Positions 51,871 through 60,363 of a stretch of 64,000 bases of DNA are shown here, one piece after another. Position 1 is the first letter of the stretch, and every line of letters starts with the position of its first letter. A program made the position numbers and the translations under genes. The stretch spans positions 31,249 through 95,248 of the forward strand of contig NZ_BGJX01000014.1 of the NCBI RefSeq assembly GCF_009811655.1, written 5' to 3'. The notes under the pieces are model-generated. The model ran no database searches and was not told where the DNA came from. It saw nothing but the letters and a program-made list of their open reading frames with translations. The stretch comes from Methylosinus sp. Ce-a6. Its GTDB lineage: Bacteria > Pseudomonadota > Alphaproteobacteria > Rhizobiales > Beijerinckiaceae.

Positions 51871-53469
51871 TCATCCGAGCGAAACGACATTCGACGAGAC
51901 GTCGGCTCTTCCCGCCGCGATGTCGTCGAGCCGAGCCTTGTACCGACGCCCCGCCGCGGCGACCGAATAGTCGTCTGACAAGGGAGCGATCGGCGTCGAT
52001 ATCCGCGCGTCGTAAAAGGCGCGCATTTTTTCAGCCAGATCGTCGATCTGAACATCCGCCCAGGGCGCGCCGACGCTATACGGATAGTCTGCGGCTCCGA
52101 CGGATATAGGAGACCAGGAGACGCGCTCGCGCGCGTCGAGAAAATCGTTGCTGCCCGAATAGCCGGTCGCTATGACGGCGACGCCGAGCGCCTTCGCTTC
52201 TGCGATATTTCGGCCGAAGCCTTCCGCACGATGCGGCGAAACGAGACAATTCGATTGCGCGATCAGGCGGTGATAGTCCGATCTTTCCAGCGTTCCCTCG
52301 CGAATCTCGATGCGCGCATCCGCTCGTGAAGCGTCCCTCAGCACTTGCGTCTGCCTGTGCTCGGGAAGCGCGCCGTTCACCGCGAAGACGAGGCGGACGT
52401 CGCTGATTTCCGCAGGAAAGGCTTCTACGAAGGCTCGCGCTGCGGCGGCCGGATTCTTCCTCTCCATAGCCGAGTTCGGATCGAAGGGGCACAGAAAGCG
52501 ATAGATTTCGTCGTCCCTCGTCCCGGTTTCCGCGACAGCCGTCACCGCTACGGATGGCGGCATCAGCTTCACGCGGTCGCCAGCGAGCGAAGCGTATGTC
52601 GCGGTCGTGAACGAGCTCGCGCCCCAAATCTCGTCCACCAGGTCGAGCGCGTCGGCCCATTCTATCGGGAATCGCTCCAGCTCCCAGGGCCAATAGCCGA
52701 TATTGTAGTGGCCGGCGAAAAGGCGTCTTTCCTGTCGAAGCCAGAGGCGCGCCGCGTCGAAGGCGCTGACGCAGACGATGTTGATTTCGTAAGGCAGGAC
52801 TTCCGAGATTTTTCCCTCGCGAGACACATCCTTCTGTCGTGCGCTACAGCCGTCGCGCACGTCGAAGATAATATGAGGGACGCCGACCTCTTCGAGCGCC
52901 GATGACACCATGCGCACGTCTTCTCCAATGCCGAACTCGGCGCGTGGATAGCCGATCAGATTGACTCCGCGCGGTTCGAAACGGCCTGGAGGCCGACGAA
53001 TGACTCTCTGCTCGGGCATTGGGCCTCGGGGCTTCGAGCCGGCGCCCGATGGCAGATGTTCGGCGAGGAACCAGTCTGGAAGGGGAGGCGCGTAGGAATA
53101 TTCTCGATGCGCAAATTTCTGATACCAGCGCGCGAGGCTCGCGACGTTTCGCCGGGGAGGAAGCGGAAACGCCGCCCGAAGGTCTGCTCGGCTCTCATAG
53201 ATCAGCGCGAGAAGTCTCGGCAACGGCAAATCGTGCAGGAGCAATCTGGGCTCGCAGGCGATCTGCGACAATTCGTCGTCGACGCTCCAAATGTCGGGAA
53301 ACTCCTCTCGCGCTCTGACGACCCACCATGCGGCGAATTCGCGCTGAGCTTCGACGTTCGCGACGCTGGCGTCGCCGCGCACATCTGCACGCATCAGCCA
53401 CGCGAGCCACATCTCTCGCGACATGAATGGAGCGCGGAGCTCCGCGCCGTTCCTCCCGAGCAGCGTCAT
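51871..53469 (-). CDS. Family-4-type glycosyltransferase
   Basis: About 532 residues from the ATG at 53469, which is preceded by GAGAGGGG; the frame is open to 53805, into the promoter area. Residues about 1-150 are an unassigned N-terminal domain. Residues about 160-520 form a GT-B module: NLIGYPRAEFGIGEDVRMVSSAL, IGYWPWELERFPIEW, RFLCPFDPNSAMERKNP, and the donor site SPHRAEGFGRNIAEAKALGVAVIATGYSG. A product in surface polysaccharide or glycoprotein glycan synthesis is inferred. The Pho box at 53610-53631 upstream suggests phosphate control. Confidence 0.87.
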   Translation of the reverse strand: MTLLGRNGAELRAPFMSREMWLAWLMRADVRGDASVANVEAQREFAAWWVVRAREEFPDIWSVDDELSQIACEPRLLLHDLPLPRLLALIYESRADLRAAFPLPPRRNVASLARWYQKFAHREYSYAPPLPDWFLAEHLPSGAGSKPRGPMPEQRVIRRPPGRFEPRGVNLIGYPRAEFGIGEDVRMVSSALEEVGVPHIIFDVRDGCSARQKDVSREGKISEVLPYEINIVCVSAFDAARLWLRQERRLFAGHYNIGYWPWELERFPIEWADALDLVDEIWGASSFTTATYASLAGDRVKLMPPSVAVTAVAETGTRDDEIYRFLCPFDPNSAMERKNPAAAARAFVEAFPAEISDVRLVFAVNGALPEHRQTQVLRDASRADARIEIREGTLERSDYHRLIAQSNCLVSPHRAEGFGRNIAEAKALGVAVIATGYSGSNDFLDARERVSWSPISVGAADYPYSVGAPWADVQIDDLAEKMRAFYDARISTPIAPLSDDYSVAAAGRRYKARLDDIAAGRADVSSNVVSLG

Positions 53470-53609
53470 CGCCGAACCCCTCTCGTCGACGGGCGCGAAG
53501 GAGATTCGGTAAGACAGAAATCGGGATGAGAGGATTGGACCTCGACGCGGCGCGAAGACACGAATGCTTCCTGGAATTGCGCTATGTTGGCGACACGCAT
53601 ATATAGCTG

Positions 53610-53631
53610 ATATGACAGTATAGTGACAAAT
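53610..53631 (-). promoter_or_regulatory. Pho box upstream of the glycosyltransferase operon
   Basis: On the minus strand two adjacent 11-base units read TTGTCACTATA and CTGTCATATCA. Both match the PhoB half-site CTGTCAT followed by four AT-rich bases, in correct phase and orientation for the minus-strand gene starting at 53469, about 140 bases away. This is the cleaner of the two Pho boxes in the window. The 327-base intergenic region contains nothing else obvious. Confidence 0.68.
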
Positions 53632-53796
53632 AGATCGACACGTTTTCTTCGTAAAGGCGTGAGGCCTTGACGTGAGGGTAGGGTTAGACAATAAAACGGC
53701 AATCGACATTGTCGGCCGCCCAGCTGAACGGATATCGCTGCGGACGCTCGAAACGATCGGGATTCGGCGCCGCCGCCGGTGAAGGTCGCGGAAGGA

Positions 53797-54618
53797 ATGA
53801 TACAATCTTGGGACGAGGTCGCTCGATGGGTTCGACGCGCCGAAGCCGGGGTAGCTCGCATGTCGGATTCGCCCGGACCGCCCCGAGCCTCGAACAAGGG
53901 GCCCGACTGGCTACAGTCCGCGCCTTCCTTCGATACCAGATTGCTCGTGAGTTTGACTCTGGTATTGGTGCCGGCGCTTCTCGCCGCGAGCGTCTACTGG
54001 CTTCATCGATCGCCCTCGCCGGGACCGACTCGGAATGCGACCGACGCGACGGTGGAGGTTCGCATTCTCGCCGCGCCGAAAGCGCTCGAACCGCCGAGAG
54101 AGGCGCTTCCACAGATAAGCCCGGCCAGGACGCCGAGCGTATCGGAAACGGTCTCCGTCGCCTCGGAACGGCCGACGTCCGATCCCGTTGCGAAAAATGC
54201 GGCGATCGACACGACGGTCGCGTCGCCCCGTCTGCGGTCGGCCGCCGAACCGCTTCGCCCTTCGGAGCGACAAAAGGCGTCGGCGTTCCAAAGGGCGCTT
54301 CAATCGCATATCGCTCTCTATCGACGTTATCCAGAGGAAGCTCGGCGAGCGAGGATGCAGGGGACGGTTCAAATACTCTTTTCGATGCGGCGTGACGGTT
54401 CCGTGCTCGACGTCTGGGTCCGCGCCAGCTCGGGACAGCGCGCGCTCGACGCCGCCGCGGTCGACACGATCCGGCTGGCGCAGCCGCTTCCGCGAATTCC
54501 TCCGGAATTGCCGGATAGATTGACGATACTCGCTCCGGTCGAGTTTGGCTCCGCGCCGGCGGAATATTTCGGTCCGGAGCGACATGGGTCGAGTCGTAAA
54601 CGGAGCGGCGAGGATTGA
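53797..54618 (+). CDS. TonB-family energy transducer
   Basis: About 273 residues; starts at GTG 53779, ATG 53797 or ATG 53860 are possible. A cytosolic N-terminus is followed by a membrane helix (LLVSLTLVLVPALLAASVYWL), a Pro/Ser/Ala-rich periplasmic linker and a classical TonB C-terminal domain: ALQSHIALYRRYPEEARRARMQGTVQILFSMRRDGSVLDVWVRASSGQRALDAAAVDTI. It lacks its own exbB-exbD, and may use the pair at 43433-45747 or one elsewhere. The STN-domain protein gene follows immediately. Confidence 0.87.
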   Translation: MIQSWDEVARWVRRAEAGVARMSDSPGPPRASNKGPDWLQSAPSFDTRLLVSLTLVLVPALLAASVYWLHRSPSPGPTRNATDATVEVRILAAPKALEPPREALPQISPARTPSVSETVSVASERPTSDPVAKNAAIDTTVASPRLRSAAEPLRPSERQKASAFQRALQSHIALYRRYPEEARRARMQGTVQILFSMRRDGSVLDVWVRASSGQRALDAAAVDTIRLAQPLPRIPPELPDRLTILAPVEFGSAPAEYFGPERHGSSRKRSGED

Positions 54619-54647
54619 CGTCGTCGCAGGGTGTCGGTGTAGGGTTC

Positions 54648-55445
54648 ATGAGTATGAATCCGTTCGAGGCGCAATCTACGCCGCGCGATTTCGCGACGTC
54701 CCGCCGCGCGCCCGGCAGAGCGGCGCGCAGCCTGCGTGGGGCGTCATGCGCTTCGGCGTGCGCGAGAGCGATCGCGTGCCTGATCGTCGCTGGATTGGTC
54801 TACGCCGCGTCGGCTCGAGAGAACACGCCGCAGAATACAGATATCCGCTTCTTCGACATCCCGGCCCAGTCGCTGGCGAGCGCGCTTCAAGCCTATGGCC
54901 AGGCGACGAAAGCGCAGGTGCTCTACGAGAGCCATTTGGCCGCTGGACGGCGATCGGCTCCATTGCGTGGCGATTTCACGCCCGAGGAGGCCCTGACCGC
55001 GCTGTTGGCCGGAACCGAGATCAAGGTTCGGCGTATCGGGTCCGATGCGATCACGCTCGTGCTTGCCTCCGACAGCGGCGACCTGCCGCCTCCCCATTTT
55101 TTTGCTCCGGCGGATTTGTCGCTGGATCCACTTCGCGTGCAGCCGACTCCGGAGGAAGAGGAACAAGAACGGATTCAGGCTTATAGCGAGATCGTGCGGA
55201 GCGATGTGGCAGGCGCCCTTCGCCGGAACGCGAGGACGCGCTCCGGCAATTATCGGGTCGGCGTGGACCTCTGGGTCGACGAGGCGCGCAAGATCCGACA
55301 CACGCGATTGTTTCGATCGACAGGAGACGTCGAACGCGACGCGGCCGTCACGGCGACCCTACAGGGATTGGTCATCAGCCGAGACGCGCCCGACAACATG
55401 CCCTTGCCTTTGCATGTCGTCGTCGTCGTCACCTCGCTCAAATAG
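54648..55445 (+). CDS. STN-domain protein with TonB-C-like C-terminus and no beta-barrel (VreA-like)
   Basis: About 265 residues from the ATG at 54648; a TTG at 54615, overlapping the tonB stop, is an alternative. A membrane or signal segment (AIACLIVAGLVYAASA) precedes an STN signalling domain (IRFFDIPAQSLASALQAYGQATKAQVLYESHLAAGRRSAPLRGDFTPEEALTALLAGTEIKVRR). After a linker comes a TonB-C-like domain (NYRVGVDLWVDEARKIRHTRLFRSTGDVERDAAV, ending DNMPLPLHVVVVV). No plug or barrel is present, unlike normal cell-surface-signalling receptors; this layout recalls VreA of the Pseudomonas PUMA3 system. It is a candidate signal relay to the FecR at 47752-48747. Confidence 0.85.
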   Translation: MSMNPFEAQSTPRDFATSRRAPGRAARSLRGASCASACARAIACLIVAGLVYAASARENTPQNTDIRFFDIPAQSLASALQAYGQATKAQVLYESHLAAGRRSAPLRGDFTPEEALTALLAGTEIKVRRIGSDAITLVLASDSGDLPPPHFFAPADLSLDPLRVQPTPEEEEQERIQAYSEIVRSDVAGALRRNARTRSGNYRVGVDLWVDEARKIRHTRLFRSTGDVERDAAVTATLQGLVISRDAPDNMPLPLHVVVVVTSLK

Positions 55446-55600
55446 GGCGCGGCGCGACCTAAAATCGGCACAGATCTCGCCAGCGCCTGAGTAAATCGGG
55501 TTGGTGAAGCAGCCAATAGCTTTCCCCGCATGAGCGAGTTAACGTTACTCGCAATGATTCGGTGGCTGGCGTACGAATTCCCTGCGACCGAGGCTTCTCT

Positions 55601-55915
55601 ATGTCGTGGCAACCACTGACGTCCGCCAATGAGCCGCGGCCGCGAATTTCATTCTTCCTCTATATCCTCGAGAAGCTCGGCGCCGTTTCATTGATCGTCG
55701 GAACAGTTCACGGCTGCGCGTCAACTCCGCCGCCGTTTGTCGCCCCTGAACCCTTCGACGCCGGGGCGCCTGCGCCCGCCACACATTATCGTTCTACGAT
55801 CGGCTCTTACGTCAGCCGACGGCCGATCCGACCAGGTTCCTGGAAAGAGCAAAATGCGCAACTGACTCGATCATCGGAGCAAGCGCGTCACGGCGGTTCG
55901 GAGCATGAGCATTGA
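55601..55915 (+). CDS. Small lipoprotein of the copper module
   Basis: A protein of about 104 residues from the ATG at 55601. A lipoprotein signal (LGAVSLIVGTVHGC) is followed by a Pro-rich mature part and a His-rich end (GGSEHEH). The TGA stop overlaps the TTG start of the TolC-family gene. The His/Glu tail and the multicopper oxidase downstream hint at a copper-binding or accessory role, but the family is not recognised. Confidence 0.65.
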   Translation: MSWQPLTSANEPRPRISFFLYILEKLGAVSLIVGTVHGCASTPPPFVAPEPFDAGAPAPATHYRSTIGSYVSRRPIRPGSWKEQNAQLTRSSEQARHGGSEHEH

Positions 55916-57402
55916 GTCGGCTCCCTTGCTTTCCATCGACGCTGCGACAGCGGCGGATCGGCCAGAGACTTCGAGCCGGCGCAGCGCTGCTCTCCGCCAT
56001 GACGCTTTCCGCTTGCGTCGGCTTTTCGGACGACAGCGGCATGAGCATTGTCGCGGGTGTCGCCGGTAGCCAGCTCGAGAAGGACGTGCTGGCGATCCGC
56101 ACGCCGGAGGATGCCGCATCGTCTCGAGCTCGTGTCGAACGCCTCCTCTCGCGAACGCTGACGGCCGACTCGGCGGTGCAAATCGCCCTTCTCGGCAATC
56201 GCGGCCTTCAAGCGGCGTATAACGCATTGGGCTCGGCGGAAGCGGCGATGGTGAAAGCGAGCCTTCCGCCAAACCCGAGCTTTTCCTTTTCGCGGATTTC
56301 CGGGCCTCTGGAATTGGAGCTCGAGGCGATCATCGCCGCCGATATTCTCGCATTGGCGACTCTGCCCGCTCGAGCGGAGATCGCTTTGGACCGATTCCGT
56401 CAGGCGCAGTTGCGCGCCGCCGAAGAAACGCTCCGGCTCGCCGCCCGAGCGCGTAAGGACTATTATCGCGCCGTCGGGGCGCAGGAGCTCGTCGATTTTC
56501 TCACCAAAGCGAATTCGACGGCCGAAGCGGCGGCGCAGATCGCCAGAGCATTGGGCGAAACCGGCGCGATGAACAAGCTCGATCAGGCGCGCGAGCAAGT
56601 GTTCTACGCCGATCTCACCGCTCAGCTCGCCAAGGCTCGTCAGCGAGCGATCGCCGAGCGCGAACGGCTGATCCGCTCGTTGGGCTTGTGGGGCGATGAT
56701 CTCGATTTCAAACTTCCCGCCGCCTTGCGGGCGCCGCCCTCTCGTCCAAAAAGCATGCCCATGATCGAGCAGGAAGCCGTGGCGCGCCGCCCCGATCTCT
56801 TCATCGCAGGCATAGAACTGGACGCGCTCGCAAAATCGTACGGGCTCGTCGAAGCGACACGCTTCGTCAATGTCTTCCAGTTGTCCGGCATCTACAAGGA
56901 CACGCGGGAAACCATCACCAGAGTTTCGAGCGACGGGACAATCGACACAGAAAATGTTCGATTCAGGGATTTTGGCCCGGGCGCGACAATTGAAATTCCG
57001 ATTTTCGATTTCGGCGAGGCGCGCATGCGCGAAGCTGAGCAGAACTACATGCAGGCGTTCAACCGTCTCGCGGCAAAAGCGGTCGACATTCGCTCGGAAG
57101 CGCGATTGGCGTATCGCGCCTATCGCTCGGCATGGGACATAGCGAATCATTACCAGCGCGAGATCTTGCCGCTGCGCAAAATCATCACAGATGAAAGCCT
57201 TCGGCGCTACAATGCGATGCTGATCGACGTCTTCCCACTGCTCGCCGAGGTGCGCCAGAGGATATGGGCGACCATCGCGGCGATCGAAGCCAAACGCGAC
57301 TTCTGGCTCGCCAGCACCGATCTTCGAGCCGCGGTCATTGGCGGGGCCGAAGCGCGAGTCGAGGAGACGTCCGGATCGCGGACGGATGCGATAGGCCAGT
57401 GA
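55912..57402 (+). CDS. TolC-family outer-membrane efflux lipoprotein
   Basis: A 496-residue protein. The TTG at 55912 overlaps the previous stop and has GGAG eight bases upstream. The signal ends in a lipobox (MTLSAC). The body shows the OEP duplication: long amphipathic helices (AEEALRLAARARKDYYRAVGAQELVDFLTKANSTAEAAA-type region near 165-205 and the second near 395-470) with short strands such as VNVFQLSGIYKD. It is predicted to form a trimeric outer-membrane exit duct. No RND or adaptor gene is adjacent on this strand. It precedes a multicopper oxidase, suggesting copper export or tolerance. Confidence 0.88.
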   Translation: MSRLPCFPSTLRQRRIGQRLRAGAALLSAMTLSACVGFSDDSGMSIVAGVAGSQLEKDVLAIRTPEDAASSRARVERLLSRTLTADSAVQIALLGNRGLQAAYNALGSAEAAMVKASLPPNPSFSFSRISGPLELELEAIIAADILALATLPARAEIALDRFRQAQLRAAEETLRLAARARKDYYRAVGAQELVDFLTKANSTAEAAAQIARALGETGAMNKLDQAREQVFYADLTAQLAKARQRAIAERERLIRSLGLWGDDLDFKLPAALRAPPSRPKSMPMIEQEAVARRPDLFIAGIELDALAKSYGLVEATRFVNVFQLSGIYKDTRETITRVSSDGTIDTENVRFRDFGPGATIEIPIFDFGEARMREAEQNYMQAFNRLAAKAVDIRSEARLAYRAYRSAWDIANHYQREILPLRKIITDESLRRYNAMLIDVFPLLAEVRQRIWATIAAIEAKRDFWLASTDLRAAVIGGAEARVEETSGSRTDAIGQ

Positions 57403-57422
57403 CGCATGAGCGGAGGCGAACA

Positions 57423-58799
57423 ATGATGTCTCGAAGGAGCTTTATCGGCGCCGCAGCTGGACTTGTAAGCGTCGCAGCTCTCAGCGGCCGCGCGCAAGCG
57501 GCGAGCATACCGGAAGCGCATTATGCGACGAGCGCGCAGACGCAGCCTCCACTGTCCCCCTCGAATGCTCCCGAATACCAACCCGTCGTGACATTGAACG
57601 GGTGGAGCTTGCCCTGGCGCATGAACGAGGGCGTCAAAGAGTTCCATCTGGTGGCGGAAGCAGTCGTGCGTGAATTCGCGCCGGGGATGAAAGTGCATCT
57701 TTGGGGCTATAACGGCCAATCGCCGGGTCCGACCATAGAGGCCGTCGAAGGCGATAAGGTCCGTATTTTTGTGACAAACAAGCTGCCGGAGCCGACCTCG
57801 ATCCATTGGCATGGAATCTTGTTGCCGAACGGCATGGACGGTGTGGCCGGCGTCACGCAGCCACATATTCCGCCAGGCAAGACCTTCGTCTACGAATTCG
57901 AGATGAAGACGAGCGGGACCTTCATGTATCACACACATTCCGACGAAATGGTGCAGATGGCGATGGGCTTGATGGGGATGATCGTGGTGCATCCGCGCGA
58001 TCCCGATCAGCACAGAGTCGATCGCGATTTCGTGTTCATGCTGAGCGCCTATGACGTCGATCCCGGGACCTATGCGCCAAAGGTCGTGGAGATGACGAAC
58101 TTCAACATGTGGACATTCAATAATCGAGTGTTTCCCGGCATCGATCCGCTCGTCGCGCGCTTGAACGATCGGGTGCGCGTGCGGATAGCCAATCTCAGCA
58201 TGACAAATCATCCGATTCATTTGCATGGCCACTATTTTTCGGTAACGGGCACCGACGGGGGCTGGATTCCTCGATCTGCTCAAATGCCCGAGGCGACCGT
58301 CGACGTCCCTGTCGGAACGATTCGCGCCTTCGAGCTCGTGGCGGACAATCCCGGCGACTGGGCTCTGCATTGCCATAAATCGCATCACACGATGAATGCG
58401 ATGGGCCATGATTTGAGAACTTTCATCGGAGCAAAACAAAGCCGCCGTATTGTCCGAGCCATCACCAAATTGGTTCCGGATTACATGCCCATGGGTTCGT
58501 CCGGGATGGGCGAAATGGCGTCGATGCACATGCCGGGACCAGACAACGCGCTTCCCATGATGACGGGAACAGGCCAATTCGGGCCTATCGAAATGGGCGG
58601 CATGTTCACGCTCATGAAGATCCGAAGCGGACTGGCGCGCAACGACTATAAGGACCCTGGTCCATACGAGTTCCCGGCAGGAACTGTGGCTCACGAGGTC
58701 CAAGGCCGATCCCCAGAGACGCTGCGGCATAATGGAGTGGAGGGAACGAAGATCCCGACCGCGAGGCCTTCCGGCCACGACCATCATGAGCATCATTGA
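57423..58799 (+). CDS. Tat-exported multicopper oxidase
   Basis: About 458 residues from the ATG at 57423 (GGAGGCGAACA just ahead); the frame is open further upstream inside the TolC-family gene. A twin-arginine signal (SRRSFIGAAAGLVSVAALSG) is followed by three cupredoxin domains with all copper motifs: SIHWHGILLPNG, FMYHTHSD, NHPIHLHGHYF and ALHCHKSHHTMNAM, the last giving the type 1 Cys, His and Met. A Met/Gly/His-rich stretch near 385-420 and a His-rich tail (GHDHHEHH) are typical of copper-tolerance oxidases. It probably oxidises Cu(I) in the periplasm. Confidence 0.92.
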   Translation: MMSRRSFIGAAAGLVSVAALSGRAQAASIPEAHYATSAQTQPPLSPSNAPEYQPVVTLNGWSLPWRMNEGVKEFHLVAEAVVREFAPGMKVHLWGYNGQSPGPTIEAVEGDKVRIFVTNKLPEPTSIHWHGILLPNGMDGVAGVTQPHIPPGKTFVYEFEMKTSGTFMYHTHSDEMVQMAMGLMGMIVVHPRDPDQHRVDRDFVFMLSAYDVDPGTYAPKVVEMTNFNMWTFNNRVFPGIDPLVARLNDRVRVRIANLSMTNHPIHLHGHYFSVTGTDGGWIPRSAQMPEATVDVPVGTIRAFELVADNPGDWALHCHKSHHTMNAMGHDLRTFIGAKQSRRIVRAITKLVPDYMPMGSSGMGEMASMHMPGPDNALPMMTGTGQFGPIEMGGMFTLMKIRSGLARNDYKDPGPYEFPAGTVAHEVQGRSPETLRHNGVEGTKIPTARPSGHDHHEHH

Positions 58800-59179
58800 A
58801 AAAAGAAAAATTGTGAAAGTGCAAACGAGCCGATGGGCAAGTCGGTGTCGGCTCACAGCGGCGAAGCTCTACTTCGGCGGCGGGCGACAAGCGGCCTCTG
58901 ATTGCGGCGCGCAGCAAAAAATACGCTTCGGGCAACAAAAGCCGTTCCGGCAGCCTCGGCCGGCCATGGAACGAGACGCTGAGGCGGGCGACGAAAGCCG
59001 CGTTGCTGGCGTGTCGGCGCGAGAGGTCGAGACGACACCTCGGGTCAGCGCTGTCATCGAGAAGACGTGGGCTCGGGGGAGTTGACGATCTCCCACGGAG
59101 CCATAGCTCACGCGAAGATGGCCCGCTCGTCAGCGGCGGTTTTCGCCGCGCTCGTCGCGCGCGCCGTTCCCTTTCCGGC
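58800..59179. other. Intergenic region, nothing recognised
   Basis: About 380 bases between the multicopper oxidase and the convergent NUDIX gene. Small open frames on both strands have no domain and no good ribosome site. An A-rich stretch follows the oxidase stop. I see no clear terminator. Confidence 0.35.
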
Positions 59180-59668
59180 TCAATCGGCCGACTGCTCTCG
59201 CTTCGGCTCGCCGACCTTCTGGACGAGAGCCTGCACGATCCCGACTTGGCCTTTCACTATTTTCGTCAGCGCCTCGTCGACCGAGAACCATTGCACGCGG
59301 TCGATTTCCGGAACGTCCGAAAAATGTCCCGAATGCGGCGGCCATTCGATTCGACACGCATTGCTCCGCAAATGGCTCGGATCGAAGTCACTCTCCGTCG
59401 CCCAAGCCGATACGAGCTTGCCGCTCGGCTGCACGAAAGCTCCCAATTCGAAAAACTCTCCCGAAACGACGATTCCCGTTTCTTCCTGAAGCTCACGCTT
59501 CGCCGCTTCGAGGGCGCTTTCCTTTTCGAAATCATATTCGCCCTTCGGAATGGACCACGAGCCGAGGTTCCTTCTTTGCCAAAAAGGGCCGCCCGGATGC
59601 ACCAAAAGAACCTCGACGCCTCGCGAGCATCGCCGAAACAACAGAACTCCCGCGCTGCGTTTGATCAT
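59180..59668 (-). CDS. NUDIX hydrolase
   Basis: About 162 residues from the ATG at 59668 (MIKRSAGVLLFRR, the normal NUDIX N-terminus). The NUDIX box is GEYDFEKESALEAAKRELQEETGI, with the canonical REL-EE-G end and catalytic glutamates, but one extra residue between the first Gly and Glu. LGSWSIPKGEYDF and WFSVDEAL are also typical. The family hydrolyses nucleoside diphosphates linked to another moiety; the substrate cannot be told. It is 49 bases after the GYD gene. Confidence 0.88.
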   Translation of the reverse strand: MIKRSAGVLLFRRCSRGVEVLLVHPGGPFWQRRNLGSWSIPKGEYDFEKESALEAAKRELQEETGIVVSGEFFELGAFVQPSGKLVSAWATESDFDPSHLRSNACRIEWPPHSGHFSDVPEIDRVQWFSVDEALTKIVKGQVGIVQALVQKVGEPKREQSAD

Positions 59669-59717
59669 CGGGCGATCGACGTTTCTCGGATTGCCGAACC
59701 CAAAACCGTTTCTTCCG

Positions 59718-60014
59718 TCAAAGGCCGCGGATGATTTCTTTGAATCTCTTCCAATCGGTCGCCGCCCATATTTCGGTCCGAGCATGACCGAAAGTGCGGA
59801 TCAAGGTCGACACTCTGCTCGCCGTCTCCACGTCCTTCGCCTGAAAAATATCCAGATAATCGCACGGGCCGAGAATGGCGTAGCTCTCGAGCCATTGGAC
59901 GTCGGGGCAGTCCTTGCGCACTCGCTCCATCGCCTTGCGTTCGAGCTGCTCGAGCGCCTGCGGTGATCTCGCGGCCTCGGGAGCGAGGCGCGTCAACATG
60001 ATGAAAGTCTGCAT
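59718..60014 (-). CDS. GYD-domain protein
   Basis: A protein of about 98 residues; the ATG at 60014 has a strong GGGAGGT ahead. The sequence (MQTFIMLTRLAPEAARSP, then LESYAILGPCDYLDIFQAKDVETASRVSTLIRTFGHARTEIWAATDW) matches the GYD family, small ferredoxin-fold proteins named for a Gly-Tyr-Asp motif (here PCDYLD). Function is not established. Confidence 0.87.
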   Translation of the reverse strand: MQTFIMLTRLAPEAARSPQALEQLERKAMERVRKDCPDVQWLESYAILGPCDYLDIFQAKDVETASRVSTLIRTFGHARTEIWAATDWKRFKEIIRGL

Positions 60015-60063
60015 CGTCGACCTCCCTTTGTCAGGCGCGCGACGCGGGACCGGGCAATTCGTT

Positions 60064-60267
60064 TCAGCTCGAGCCCAACTCGTCGACAAACCGGCGGACG
60101 ACCCTCGGATCCAGCGTCCTATGAGCGCCGACGTCGGGCAGCCTCGCTCGGCGCGCGCCGCGACGCGCGGTCACATAGGCGTGACCATGGGCATGGACCG
60201 CGTGGCTGCCGGCCTCGAAGGCGCGGCCGCGTTCAGACAGCGATCGACGAAATGTTGCGCTTTCCAT
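60064..60267 (-). CDS. Possible small protein
   Basis: A 67-codon open frame between the DUF3775 and GYD genes, same strand. It starts with ATG at 60267 behind GGAGAGGCGAC, which is an excellent ribosome site formed by a 14-base tandem repeat. The product is Arg/Ala/His-rich, has no recognised domain, and could be an artefact. Confidence 0.4.
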   Translation of the reverse strand: MESATFRRSLSERGRAFEAGSHAVHAHGHAYVTARRGARRARLPDVGAHRTLDPRVVRRFVDELGSS

Positions 60268-60268
60268 G

Positions 60269-60338
60269 TCGCCTCTCCCTGATCGCCTCTCCCTGATCGC
60301 CTCTCCCGGGTCGCCTCTCCCGGGTCGCTTTGCCCGAA
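60269..60338. repeat. 14-base tandem repeat, about five copies
   Basis: Period-14 units: TCGCCTCTCCCTGA twice (60269-60296), TCGCCTCTCCCGGG twice (60297-60324) and a degraded TCGCTTTGCCCGAA (60325-60338). On the minus strand each good unit contains GGGAGAGG, a ribosome-binding sequence, immediately upstream of the possible small gene and downstream of the DUF3775 stop. Confidence 0.8.
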
Positions 60339-60363
60339 GTGACGACAGCAGAGCCGGAAGGGC

